DNA of 64,000 bases from Paenibacillus aceti (GTDB lineage Bacteria; Bacillota; Bacilli; Paenibacillales; Paenibacillaceae), in the NCBI RefSeq assembly GCF_003614185.1, contig NZ_KZ987724.1:73512-137511 (forward strand), read 5' to 3'. Made by a program: the position numbers and the translations under genes. The notes under the pieces were generated by a model that was not told the origin of the DNA, made no database searches, and saw only the letters and a list, made by a program, of their open reading frames with translations. This document shows, piece by piece, positions 46,633 through 55,362 of this stretch. The first letter of the stretch is position 1. Each line of letters opens with the position of its first letter.

Positions 46633-47697
46633 ATGCATATTGAAGTACGAAATCTGGATAAGCATTTTGGCAATTTCCATGCGGTGAAGGACGTGAGCTT
46701 TGAGATAGAAAAGGGGCGGCTGATCGGGCTGCTTGGACCGAGCGGCGGGGGGAAGACTTCGATTCTCCGTATGCTGGCTGGGCTGGAGCAGCCGGATTCA
46801 GGAGAGATCCTGTTCCATGGGGAGCGTGTGAATGAGCTTGCGCCGCAGGAGCGCGGCATCGGCTTCGTATTCCAGAGCTATGCGCTGTTCAAGCATATGA
46901 CCGTGTTCGACAATATCGCCTTTGGACTTCAGGTGAAGAAGGTGCCGAAGCAGACGATTAAAGAGCGGGTTATGGAGCTGGTTGAGCTGACCGGGTTAAA
47001 AGGCTTTGAGAGACGTTACCCGCATCAGCTATCGGGTGGTCAGCGGCAGCGAGTCGCCTTCGCCCGGGCGCTTGCGCCGGAGCCACAGCTGCTGCTGCTC
47101 GATGAGCCCTTCGCTGCGATCGATGCGAAGATCCGTCAGGAGCTTCGGGCCTGGCTGCGCGAGCTGATTGAGCGCGTCGGCATCACCTCGATCTTCGTCA
47201 CCCATGATCAGGATGAAGCGATCGAGGTGGCGGATGAGATTATGATCATTAGCGAGGGCCGGATGGAGCAGAAGGGTTCGCCTTGGGATATTTATCGCGA
47301 GCCAAGCACGCCGTTCGTTGCCTCCTTTATCGGGCAATCTACGTTGGTCGATGATCCATCCGAGCTGCGCGGTTTCGAAGCCGAGGTGGCAGCTTCGCAG
47401 GCGAAGGCGCTGATTCGTCCGGAATATATCGAGATCGGCAGCGAACGGGATTTCAGCCTGCTGTCTGCAACGGCTGCTGGTGTGGTGAAGCATGTGCATT
47501 TCCGGGGCAGCGAATGGCTGGTTGAAGTAGAAGTGGGAGGTAATGTGCTGACCACCTTCCGTTCGTTGGAGAAGGAGACATTGCAGATCGGACAGGAAAT
47601 TCGCGTACTTATACACCGCGTCTATCTATATAATGAAGAGCGCAGCTGGATCGTGGAAAATCCGTTGAAGCGCGACCCGATGAGCGCTATCATCTAG
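46633..47697 (+). CDS. Sulfate/molybdate-type (CysA-like) ABC ATPase, orphan
   Basis: A 354-residue import ATPase: Walker A GPSGGGKT, Q-loop VFQSYALFKHM, signature LSGGQRQRVAFARAL, Walker B LLLLDEPFAAID, H-loop FVTHDQDEA, and a C-terminal TOBE-like domain. The sequence FVASFIGQS after the ABC domain is typical of CysA. No permease or binding protein gene is near, so it probably serves components encoded elsewhere. MHIEVRN at 46633 is the usual CysA start, with AAAGGATGG about 10 bases upstream. A strong terminator follows. Confidence 0.88.
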   Translation: MHIEVRNLDKHFGNFHAVKDVSFEIEKGRLIGLLGPSGGGKTSILRMLAGLEQPDSGEILFHGERVNELAPQERGIGFVFQSYALFKHMTVFDNIAFGLQVKKVPKQTIKERVMELVELTGLKGFERRYPHQLSGGQRQRVAFARALAPEPQLLLLDEPFAAIDAKIRQELRAWLRELIERVGITSIFVTHDQDEAIEVADEIMIISEGRMEQKGSPWDIYREPSTPFVASFIGQSTLVDDPSELRGFEAEVAASQAKALIRPEYIEIGSERDFSLLSATAAGVVKHVHFRGSEWLVEVEVGGNVLTTFRSLEKETLQIGQEIRVLIHRVYLYNEERSWIVENPLKRDPMSAII

Positions 47698-47749
47698 ATG
47701 AGGTGATGCGAATACTACTTCTTATGGGGACTTCGGGATGGAAGTAAGC

Positions 47750-47779
47750 AAAGGACCTGGCTATTACGCCAGGTCCTTT
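47750..47779 (+). terminator. Terminator after the CysA-like gene
   Basis: AAAGGACCTGGC (47750-47761) pairs perfectly with GCCAGGTCCTTT (47768-47779), loop of six. It serves convergent genes on both strands. Confidence 0.92.
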
Positions 47780-47811
47780 GCTGTATGGGTGGGATAATGC
47801 TATATAACAGA

Positions 47812-48912
47812 TCACACTCTGGAACGGATCTCCTGACGCATGAACAGATAGTAGGAGATGCCGAAGCAGACCATCGTCTCGGCGATCATGCCGGTGAGCT
47901 GGGGCCATACGAGGATCAGACTCTGTCCGAGGGACAGAGGGCTGGAGATAGCTCCGACGAGCTGGTCCATCGTGAGTGGCCCAAGCGAGCGAACCCCTGG
48001 CGAGAGCATCGTCGTGATGGTCTCGGTGAACAGATAAGTAGGAGACAAGCGGTTCAGCGTCAGGATCAGATTCATCTGAGAAATCTGCGCCGAGACATCC
48101 GCTGTCTGCGAAACTGCTGTAACGCTGTCGATCAGTCCGGTAATCATGCTATAGAAAATAGCGAAGAACAGCCATACGGCCATCGACGATAACGCCGAGG
48201 TCGCTGCTTGCCGGAAGCGGATCGAGAACAGGATCGACAGATTCAGCCAGAAGCCGATGTAGACGACGGCGATCACCAGGAACAGGAGTACCCGCAGGAA
48301 TTCTTCCGGGGTTGGCGGATAACCGATGACGAACAGGCCAAGCCCCATGATGAGAAAGCCGAGCGAGAATACGACGACGGCGATCAGGAACAGGGACGAG
48401 ATGAATTTGGCGATAATGAAGTCATCCCGGTAGATCGGCTGAGATAGCAAACGTCCCAGCGTGCCTTTGTTGCGCTCCGAATTGACCGCATCGAAGCCGA
48501 GTGCGATCCCGATGAGCGGCCCGAGCCAGGCCAGAAAGCTGGAGAACGGCGGAATAGCTAGCGATGGGCTGGTGAGCGTGAACATCTGCAAGAACAAGAA
48601 GGTATCTCCTGAAGACGGGCTACTGGCGGAACCGCTGCGGATGGCCGTTACAGCCGAGAATATGGAGCCGATACAGGCCAGAACAATGATGCCGATCAGA
48701 ATGCCGAATCTCCAGCTGCGGATATGATCGCCGATCTCTTTATGAACCATTACCCAGAAAGGGGATGCCCCCTGTCCACGTTCATCCTCGGCTTGGTCAC
48801 TGTAGCTGCGCTGTCTCGGCGGAAGTCCGAGCTTCGCTTCCACTCGGTCTATGAACGGTCTGATTCGAGGCCAGATCGAACGATCGCCGGATTTTGCGGT
48901 AGTATCTGTCAT
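47812..48912 (-). CDS. ABC-2 type transporter permease
   Basis: A 366-residue membrane protein with about six hydrophobic helices. After a cytoplasmic N-terminal segment and helix 1, a ~60-residue external loop precedes helix 2 and the ABC-2 motif NSERNKGTLGRLLSQP. It overlaps the ATPase gene by four bases and forms the third gene of a NEW3 protein-ATPase-permease operon. The substrate is unknown. Confidence 0.9.
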   Translation of the reverse strand: MTDTTAKSGDRSIWPRIRPFIDRVEAKLGLPPRQRSYSDQAEDERGQGASPFWVMVHKEIGDHIRSWRFGILIGIIVLACIGSIFSAVTAIRSGSASSPSSGDTFLFLQMFTLTSPSLAIPPFSSFLAWLGPLIGIALGFDAVNSERNKGTLGRLLSQPIYRDDFIIAKFISSLFLIAVVVFSLGFLIMGLGLFVIGYPPTPEEFLRVLLFLVIAVVYIGFWLNLSILFSIRFRQAATSALSSMAVWLFFAIFYSMITGLIDSVTAVSQTADVSAQISQMNLILTLNRLSPTYLFTETITTMLSPGVRSLGPLTMDQLVGAISSPLSLGQSLILVWPQLTGMIAETMVCFGISYYLFMRQEIRSRV

Positions 48913-49913
48913 CGCGCTCCCTTCCTTTCAAAATAACGGTGATAAATATCATCAAGTCCATAATCCTTGCGCCGCAGATAGACCAGATTAGCATGGCTGC
49001 GGATGATGGTCTCGGCGATTTGCGAAGTGAGGTCCCGGTCGCAGACGATCGTTGCCAGATCGTATTCTTCATTCCCTTTATCGTCCGGATTTCTGTAGAT
49101 ATCCAATACTCCTTCAATTTGGGCGATGCTGGCCTGGAGTGCCTCTGTCCATACGGCGGTTCCTACTTCGATATTGATCGAGCCTTCATCATTCAATTGA
49201 TTGGACAAGCTCTGTATATCCCCGCAAGCGATCAGCTTCCCCTGAACGAACAGGCCGACCCGGTCGCAAATTTGCTGCACCTGATGCAGATGGTGAGAGG
49301 ACAGCAGCACGGTTAGGCCTTGATCGCGGCTTAGCGAGGAGATCAGCTGCAGCAGCTCGCGCACGCCTTCTGGGTCAATTCCTAGCGTCGGCTCATCGAG
49401 GATAATGACCTCCGGGTTCTTGATCAGCACATCGGCCAAGCCGAGCCGCTGCCGCATCCCGCGCGAGAATGCGCCCACCTTCTTGTGCATATGCTCAACA
49501 ATTCCTGTCTTCTCCAGGAGGATTTCGGCGCGGGACTTGGCTTCGTCTATGGATATGCCATTCAGCCGGGCTGTATAGATCAAATTATCGAGCGCGGTCC
49601 GGTCTTCGTAGAAGCCGATATCATCCGGCAGATAGCCGACCCGTCGCTTCACCTTCAGTGCATTTCGAGCCGGATCAAATCCGCATATCCGCGCCTGCCC
49701 GGAGCTGGGCTCTGTCAGCCCGAGCATCATAAGGATGGTCGTCGTTTTTCCCGCCCCATTCGGGCCAAGCAGGCCGAAGATTTCTCCTCTATGAATATTC
49801 AGATTCAGCTGGTGAACCGCTGTGTAATCACCATAGCTCTTCGTCAAATCAACGAGCTGAACCGCCGGCTGATCCTGCGCAGCATGGATTGAAGTAACTA
49901 CTGAAGTTCCCAT
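48909..49913 (-). CDS. ABC transporter ATP-binding protein
   Basis: A 334-residue NatA/CcmA-like ATPase: Walker A GPNGAGKT, signature FSRGMRQRLG, Walker B VIILDEPTLGIDP, H-loop LSSHHLHQ, plus a ~90-residue C-terminal extension. It starts two bases after the NEW3 protein gene ends and is coupled to the permease gene. Confidence 0.95.
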   Translation of the reverse strand: MGTSVVTSIHAAQDQPAVQLVDLTKSYGDYTAVHQLNLNIHRGEIFGLLGPNGAGKTTTILMMLGLTEPSSGQARICGFDPARNALKVKRRVGYLPDDIGFYEDRTALDNLIYTARLNGISIDEAKSRAEILLEKTGIVEHMHKKVGAFSRGMRQRLGLADVLIKNPEVIILDEPTLGIDPEGVRELLQLISSLSRDQGLTVLLSSHHLHQVQQICDRVGLFVQGKLIACGDIQSLSNQLNDEGSINIEVGTAVWTEALQASIAQIEGVLDIYRNPDDKGNEEYDLATIVCDRDLTSQIAETIIRSHANLVYLRRKDYGLDDIYHRYFERKGAR

Positions 49914-49915
49914 AT

Positions 49916-51076
49916 TTATCGTCTCCCGAATTTACGGAATAGATAGTAGATAGCCGCGCAGACAGCCAGAATGATGACAATTCCGATCCACCCCCACAGG
50001 ACGGAGGATTTGACGGTGATGCGCAGGTCAGCGGAAGAGCTCTTGTTGGCGGAGGAGGCAGTCAGACTGACGACGTAATCCCCGGCTAATGATTTATCGC
50101 TTGATTTGATCAGCGCCGTTACCTGCTTGCTCTCTCCCGGGGCTACTGAATTGATCGTGGAAGGCTCAAAGGAGACTTCCCAGCCTGAAGGCGCGTTGGA
50201 CGAGAAGGAAATATCCTGCAGTTCAGCCGATCCGGTATTGTTGACGACAAAATTCAGCTTACGCTCCGAGCCAGCCTTAATATCAGCGCTCAGCCGATCA
50301 TTCGTAGTGGTGAATTGCATATTGTACGTTCCGGTGATGACAGCTTCCAGGGTAGCATCTACGCTAGATTCCCCACTTGACGCCATGATCGGGATTTTGT
50401 AGGAGCCTGCCTTGACCTGCTCGGACGGCTTCACTTGAATGGAGATCGTCTTATCCTGATTCGGCTCGATTTCGACCGAGGTCACACTATTAGAATCCGC
50501 ATTGAAGCGCACATCCCAGCCAGGCTCCGCCTGCGCACTCAGCGCGTAGGTCTGCTTCTGGGAGGTACGGTTTTTCAGCACGGCGCTATAAGTAAATGTA
50601 GAATCAGAATGTCCTTCCATATTCGCCTGATCGACCGATAATTCCGATTTAAAAGTCCCTTGCTCCGAGATATTAATCACAAGCGGAAGAGTCGTATCAT
50701 CGGCGTGCAGCTTGAAATTATAGCGTCCCTTGTTGATCTTGAGCGGGACTTCAATTTGCAGATTGAAGCTCTGGGTTTCGCCGCCTTTTACGGCTAGGCG
50801 GGAAATTTCTCTTCCTCCGGCAGACATATTGTATTTCCAATCAGCAGAGGCCGGGTCGAGCGATAGAGTGGCGGAAGCTGTAGAAGAGCCGTGATTGACG
50901 ACGTCGATCGAATACGAGACCGATTCACCAGGTGCGGCGGACCACTCCAGATAAGGCGTATAGAGTTCAAGCGAGCCTGCTGCTGAAGCGTGACCCTGAC
51001 CCGTATAGATGATGCCAACCAATACACTAAGCATCAACAGCAGTATCCCTGCTGCTTTTCGAACAGATCGAAGCAT
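49916..51076 (-). CDS. Exported NEW3-domain protein anchored by a C-terminal helix
   Basis: A 386-residue protein starting at 51076, where AGGAGG lies 6 bases upstream; an ATG five codons earlier overlaps that site. Signal peptide about 1-35 (cleavage near ASAAG). Three beta-sandwich repeats of the NEW3/NPCBM-associated type (about 40-130, 145-240, 255-345), each with a GSxxT or PGW pattern (ASADWKY, EPGWDVRF, PSGWEVSF). A C-terminal membrane helix (WGWIGIVIILAVCAAIYYLF) ends in a basic tail. It is probably an extracytoplasmic partner of the ABC transporter in the same operon. Confidence 0.88.
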   Translation of the reverse strand: MLRSVRKAAGILLLMLSVLVGIIYTGQGHASAAGSLELYTPYLEWSAAPGESVSYSIDVVNHGSSTASATLSLDPASADWKYNMSAGGREISRLAVKGGETQSFNLQIEVPLKINKGRYNFKLHADDTTLPLVINISEQGTFKSELSVDQANMEGHSDSTFTYSAVLKNRTSQKQTYALSAQAEPGWDVRFNADSNSVTSVEIEPNQDKTISIQVKPSEQVKAGSYKIPIMASSGESSVDATLEAVITGTYNMQFTTTNDRLSADIKAGSERKLNFVVNNTGSAELQDISFSSNAPSGWEVSFEPSTINSVAPGESKQVTALIKSSDKSLAGDYVVSLTASSANKSSSADLRITVKSSVLWGWIGIVIILAVCAAIYYLFRKFGRR

Positions 51077-51329
51077 GTGAATCCTCCTCATTATTTTTTG
51101 TTCTGAACAGCCGATCGGGTAATATTGGAATGCTTGCTAGCAGTCCGATAGCGATGGGCCCCTCGCTACTTATGACCCCCTTAATCGTTGCCGTCATTAG
51201 TGGTACGCACGAGGGAAGGATTTGGATTTATCGATTTCAAAATATTTTTAGGGGTTTTCAAAAGCAGAGCTTTTTGATAAAACGGGAGGTAAGAGGAGAA
51301 GAGGAGAACAATTGCGGGAGGGAAGGGGC

Positions 51330-51914
51330 ATGGACCTGCAGAATGAAGAGATGTCCAAGCGACTGCTCGACATGTGCGAAGGTTCAGTGGAGGCTTTTGA
51401 CGAGTTTTACGGTTATTATTCTCCCTTTGTGATGCAGGTAGCTGTCCGCATGCTTGGCGAGCGGATGGAGGCGGAGGATATCTGTCATGAGGTGTTCCTG
51501 GAGGTGCTGCGCCGGGGGAAGCAATATGATGCTTGCCGGGGGTCGATCAAGGCCTGGCTGGCCGTCATGACGAGGAGCCGCTGTCTCGATCGGCTCAGGC
51601 GAAGTCAGCGAATTCAGTATGTCGAGGAGGATCAGCTGGATCCGGCCGAAGAGTCACAGGAGGAGATCGTGATCTCCCGATTGGAGCGGGAGGCGCTGCG
51701 AGCGGCTGTATATACGCTGCCGGATGCTCAGAAGAAGGCGATCATCGGCTCCTATTATGCTTACCAGACGCAGCGGCAAATGTCCGAGGCCTGGAATGTG
51801 CCGATCGGGACCGTGAAATCCTGGGTCCGTTACGGAATCAGCAACCTGCGTAAGCAGCTGGAGCGGCAGGGCTGGGCAGGTACGGCGGAAAGGAGGGAGC
51901 AGCGGCATGAATAA
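51330..51914 (+). CDS. ECF-type RNA polymerase sigma factor
   Basis: A 194-residue sigma-70 family protein with region 2 (FYGYYSPFVMQVAVRMLG, EDICHEVFLEVLRRG) and region 4 (ALRAAVYTLPDAQKKAIIG, GTVKSWVRYGISNLRKQL). ATG 51330 is preceded by GGGAGGGAAGGGG. It overlaps the next gene, encoding its putative anti-sigma factor, by eight bases. The 250 bases upstream hold no clearly recognisable ECF promoter. Confidence 0.93.
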   Translation: MDLQNEEMSKRLLDMCEGSVEAFDEFYGYYSPFVMQVAVRMLGERMEAEDICHEVFLEVLRRGKQYDACRGSIKAWLAVMTRSRCLDRLRRSQRIQYVEEDQLDPAEESQEEIVISRLEREALRAAVYTLPDAQKKAIIGSYYAYQTQRQMSEAWNVPIGTVKSWVRYGISNLRKQLERQGWAGTAERREQRHE

Positions 51915-52806
51915 GCGAATTCATCATAGAGACATAAGAACAAACCTTCAGCATCAATGCCAGCAAGGCTATTCGGAAGAAGCCTGGATCGATTTCCTGC
52001 TCGGCGAGAAAGGGGAGGCTGTGCGCGCGGAGATGAGCAGTCATCTGCAGCTGTGTGCTGCTTGTCAGCATGTATATAAACAGTGGGAAGAGCTGCTGCT
52101 GGTGCAAGACGCATCCCATGCATACCCTGCATATCCTGCACCCCCTACACCCCCTGTGCATTCCGTTCACCATGTGCGCCCTGCTGAGTACCCCGCTGTC
52201 GAAGCGCCATCCGTATCCGCCGAGGAGCCGACTTTGGTGGACCCCATATTGCGGCCTTCCAAGTCGATCCAGAGAAGGTTAAGATCCAGAGTCCGCTGGA
52301 TCGGAATCTGGCAGACCATGAAGCAGTTCATCTCGGTTCGACGCAGGCTGGTTATGTCACTGGGGGCTGCACTTGTACTGCTACTGGCAGTCGGCGGAAT
52401 CTGGCATACGACCCGGGCAGGGACGGGATGGGATCATTATGTAAGGGCCTATGAGCCACAGGCGATCCAGGTGATGTCGAATCCGGAGAGTCAGTTCTAT
52501 CCGGTCAGCCTGGGCCAGCTTGAGCCTGAGTCGGCGGCCATGTGGTACAATGCCAGCTCAGGGGAAATGCTGATGCTGGTGGGCGGCTTGATCCCACGGG
52601 AGGATCAAGTGGTCCGGGTATGGGCGATCCGGGAAGGCAGCCGGGATGATTTGGGCGTGCTTCAATACCATGCTTATCGGGCTCACCTGTACGTTAGAGG
52701 CTGGGAGCTGGATCAAGCTGATATCCTGCTATCGATCGAGCCGAAGGACGGTCCGTTTGATTTCTCTCAAGTGGAGACGATCTCCTTCGGTGCGCCTGGG
52801 CGCTAG
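51907..52806 (+). CDS. Zinc-finger anti-sigma factor, RskA-like
   Basis: A 299-residue membrane protein. The N-terminal ZAS motif is visible as His-x3-Cys-x2-Cys in SHLQLCAACQ. A Pro/His-rich linker of tandem short repeats (about 75-100) follows, then one membrane helix (about 150-170, LVMSLGAALVLLLAVGGIW) and an external RskA-like domain (MLVGGLIPREDQVVRVWAI, ILLSIEPKDG). It would hold the upstream sigma factor at the membrane until an envelope signal triggers release. Confidence 0.88.
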   Translation: MNKRIHHRDIRTNLQHQCQQGYSEEAWIDFLLGEKGEAVRAEMSSHLQLCAACQHVYKQWEELLLVQDASHAYPAYPAPPTPPVHSVHHVRPAEYPAVEAPSVSAEEPTLVDPILRPSKSIQRRLRSRVRWIGIWQTMKQFISVRRRLVMSLGAALVLLLAVGGIWHTTRAGTGWDHYVRAYEPQAIQVMSNPESQFYPVSLGQLEPESAAMWYNASSGEMLMLVGGLIPREDQVVRVWAIREGSRDDLGVLQYHAYRAHLYVRGWELDQADILLSIEPKDGPFDFSQVETISFGAPGR

Positions 52807-52826
52807 GGTAACTTTTAGGGCAACTT

Positions 52827-53009
52827 TAACGAAACTACAGATCGCTATTTTCGCAAAAACAAGGGCTTTCCGAATCTAACGAAACACCATAACGTTATTC
52901 GCAGGGAATCGAGCCTAAAACCCTCTATTTCCCCGAAATAGCAATCCCCTGTTTCGTTACAATTTGGAACAGCTCTTTTTGATGCCAATAACGCTGTCCA
53001 GTTTCGTTA
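52827..53009 (+). repeat. Four-dyad array, family A, copy 5
   Basis: Boxes start at 52827, 52877, 52937 and 52987, exactly 50/60/50 (183 bp), although boxes have accumulated several substitutions and spacers are unique. Confidence 0.9.
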
Positions 53010-53112
53010 GAATCTGCAGATGGCTGATCATTGCAATAACGGTGCTGCGTTCGCTAGACTGATATAATAGAAAATATAGCAGATTCGTAGAATCAGAGAG
53101 GAGGCATCGCGG

Positions 53113-53886
53113 ATGGATCAGCTTGTATTCCTGGGAACGGGCGATGCTATGGGAGTACCGAGGGTATACTGTGATTGCCGAGTGTGCAATGAGGCGAGAA
53201 GCAGCGGGGAGAACCGGAGATATCGCTCTGCGGTAGCGGTAGAATGCGGAGATCATAGGCAATTCATGATCGACTGCGGACCGGATTTCCGGGCGAGTAT
53301 GGAACGGCGTGGTCAGAGATTTATAGAGCATATTGTCATTACACATGCCCATTTTGATCATATCGGCGGACTGCCGGAATGGGCGGATGCTTGCCGCTGG
53401 TTAGGCAGAAGAGGGCAGATGTACGCTCCACGCGAGGTCGTGGACATCCTTCTGCGCCAATATCCCTGGCTGGAGCGGAATCTTGATATTCATCTGCTGG
53501 ATGATGGGATTACGTTAACCGGCTGGAGTATACATGGCTGGAAGGTGAACCATGGCAAGAACGGTTATTCCTATGCTTACCGCTTCAGCAAGCAAGGATA
53601 CAACTGGGCATATTGCCCCGATTCGATCGGCTTGCCACCTGAACAGAGGCGGCCACTGAACGGCCTTGATCTATTGATTCTTGGGACAAGCTTCTATAAG
53701 GAGCTAGCCGAATATTCCACCCGATCCGTCTACGATGTGACTGAAGCGCTGGAGCTGCTGCAGGAGGTTCAGCCGAAGCGCACGGTATTTACGCATATGT
53801 CGCATGATATCGATCTCGCCCGGGATTATGGCCTGTCGGAGCGCGTGTCGTTTGCTAGAACAGGGATGGCAGTTTCTCTAAGATAG
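53113..53886 (+). CDS. PhnP-like metallo-beta-lactamase fold hydrolase
   Basis: A 257-residue MBL-fold protein. It has the metal motif THAHFDHIGG and a CDCRVC zinc-binding segment near residue 20 like PhnP and related cyclic phosphodiesterases, plus late ligands in YCPDSIG and FTHMSHDID. PhnP hydrolyses 5-phosphoribosyl-1,2-cyclic phosphate, but no phn genes are near, so the substrate is open. GAGAGGAGG lies upstream of the ATG. Confidence 0.88.
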   Translation: MDQLVFLGTGDAMGVPRVYCDCRVCNEARSSGENRRYRSAVAVECGDHRQFMIDCGPDFRASMERRGQRFIEHIVITHAHFDHIGGLPEWADACRWLGRRGQMYAPREVVDILLRQYPWLERNLDIHLLDDGITLTGWSIHGWKVNHGKNGYSYAYRFSKQGYNWAYCPDSIGLPPEQRRPLNGLDLLILGTSFYKELAEYSTRSVYDVTEALELLQEVQPKRTVFTHMSHDIDLARDYGLSERVSFARTGMAVSLR

Positions 53887-53903
53887 ATGGTGATATTACG
53901 CTC

Positions 53904-53950
53904 AAAAAAAGCCTCATTTTCCACAAAGGGTGGAATTTGAGGCCCTTTTT
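53904..53950. terminator. Bidirectional terminator
   Basis: GCCTCATTTTCCAC (53911-53924) pairs with GTGGAATTTGAGGC (53930-53943). There are seven A before it and a T-run after it, suiting both converging genes. Confidence 0.92.
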
Positions 53951-53981
53951 ATTTAGCATGGCTGGAGTATGCTCGTTATGT

Positions 53982-54782
53982 TCACTGTGGTTGCAGCACG
54001 AACTTGTCGATGACCGCCTTGACTCCATCCTCATTATTACTAAGCGTCACGTAATCGGCAATCTCCTTCAGCGCCGGAATGGCATTGCCCATGGCTACAC
54101 CAAGCCCCGCCGCCTCTAGCATTTCATGGTCATTCCATGAATCACCGATGGCGATCGTCTCCGCTAATTCGCAGCCAAAATGCGCAGCCAGAAACTTCAG
54201 GGCATGTCCCTTCGTCCCCTCCTGATGTGTGATCTCCAGGAAGTTCGGCTTCGATTTTGTGATATGCACCTCCGCGCCGAGCAGTTCGCGCAGCTGGGGA
54301 GCTATTTTATCCAAATAATCCGGTTCATCAATAATGAGCATCTTCGGTGTCGGTTGGCTAGCCAGCTTAAGGAAATCCGGCTCCACATAGTATTTCGTCC
54401 GGTTCAGATTGGTGTAATCGATCAGCTTCTGATTCTCTTCCCGGGCATAGAGCTTGTCGTCTATATAGGTCTGCAAATGCAAATGATGCTCGGCGCAGAA
54501 TTCGAAGGTCTTGCGGATCGCTTCTGCCGGTACGTATCGTTCATATAGAACCTTCTCGTCGAGAAGATTTTTGACTAAAGATCCTTGGTAGGTAATAATC
54601 GGAACATTCAGTCCTGTCTGACGGGCAATCGCCTGTGCTGAAGAATAGGCGCGTCCGGTGGCCAGGGTCACGATGACTCCTGCGGCGATCGCTTGCTCAA
54701 GCGCTTGCTGGGTAGCTGGGGTAACTTCTTTGTTGTCGTTGATCAGAGTATCGTCGATGTCGATGGCAATCAGCTTGTACAT
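53982..54782 (-). CDS. Cof-type HAD-IIB sugar-phosphate phosphatase
   Basis: A 266-residue HAD hydrolase: motif I DIDDTLIND with the nucleophile and acid aspartates, motif II in TLATGRAYS, the C2B cap domain in the middle, the lysine in EGTKGHALKFL and motif IV IGDSWNDHEML. Members dephosphorylate sugar phosphates or flavin precursors; specificity is not predictable. GGAGAGGGA precedes the ATG. Confidence 0.93.
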   Translation of the reverse strand: MYKLIAIDIDDTLINDNKEVTPATQQALEQAIAAGVIVTLATGRAYSSAQAIARQTGLNVPIITYQGSLVKNLLDEKVLYERYVPAEAIRKTFEFCAEHHLHLQTYIDDKLYAREENQKLIDYTNLNRTKYYVEPDFLKLASQPTPKMLIIDEPDYLDKIAPQLRELLGAEVHITKSKPNFLEITHQEGTKGHALKFLAAHFGCELAETIAIGDSWNDHEMLEAAGLGVAMGNAIPALKEIADYVTLSNNEDGVKAVIDKFVLQPQ

Positions 54783-54966
54783 AGTCCCTCTCCTTTGATG
54801 AATTCTCTATCTATCGATAGCATGACTACCTCTATTGTACCCTCCAGCGCGCAAAATTCAATTTCAACATGAATAGCGGGAGATTTTAGCAGATCATTAT
54901 GTAAGCTGTCCCGCACCCTGGGACAAGGGGGGACAGTTTTAATACGGTATAGCTCTCTAGCAGCAC

Positions 54967-55188
54967 TCATTCTTCGTCATAAGCAGGGATGATTTCACGG
55001 ATTCGATCAAGCGGAATCTTCACCCGGAGGAATACTGAACCCCTGCAAATACGCAGCACGAGACAACGATTATTAACATGCAGAATAACCCCTTCCACCT
55101 CGCGCCCATCTCTTAACACGATGATAACATCGCGGTTTAATAGACGCCTGGCTCGATCGTACATAGAAATTCGCCTTCTGTAGCTCAT
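54967..55188 (-). CDS. Small basic protein with Sm-like strand pattern
   Basis: A 73-residue protein. The start at 55188 is chosen because AGAGGTGA lies 7 bases upstream. After an Arg-rich N-terminus it reads NRDVIIVLRDGREVEGVILHV and NNRCLVLRI, a beta-strand pattern like Sm/LSm or DUF2642-type spore proteins, and ends acidic. No function can be assigned; a nucleic-acid-binding or spore role is only a guess. Confidence 0.65.
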   Translation of the reverse strand: MSYRRRISMYDRARRLLNRDVIIVLRDGREVEGVILHVNNRCLVLRICRGSVFLRVKIPLDRIREIIPAYDEE

Positions 55189-55271
55189 AGGATCGTTCAC
55201 CTCTTTCATTTGAGATAATGCATCATATGAGACTCTATTGAATTTTGATAGGGCTAATAGATTGCGATAAG

Positions 55272-55327
55272 AAAAATATAGAAAAGCCCGGGGCAAGAGA
55301 ACTGTAAATCAGTTCTCCACTCCAGGC
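55272..55327 (-). terminator. Terminator after lipoate ligase gene
   Basis: On the minus strand an outer GCCtGG/CCgGGC and inner GAGAACTG/CAGTTCTC stem (55286-55326) is followed by TTTT and a second T-rich stretch. Confidence 0.75.
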
Positions 55328-55362
55328 GATGGAAGGGATAAGGCGTGTTATGTTAACTGATA

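Noticed and set aside
54910-54942. GC-rich hairpin followed by TTTT
   Set aside because: It resembles a plus-strand terminator (CTGTCCC/GGGACAG), but no plus-strand gene ends there and the minus strand lacks a T-run.
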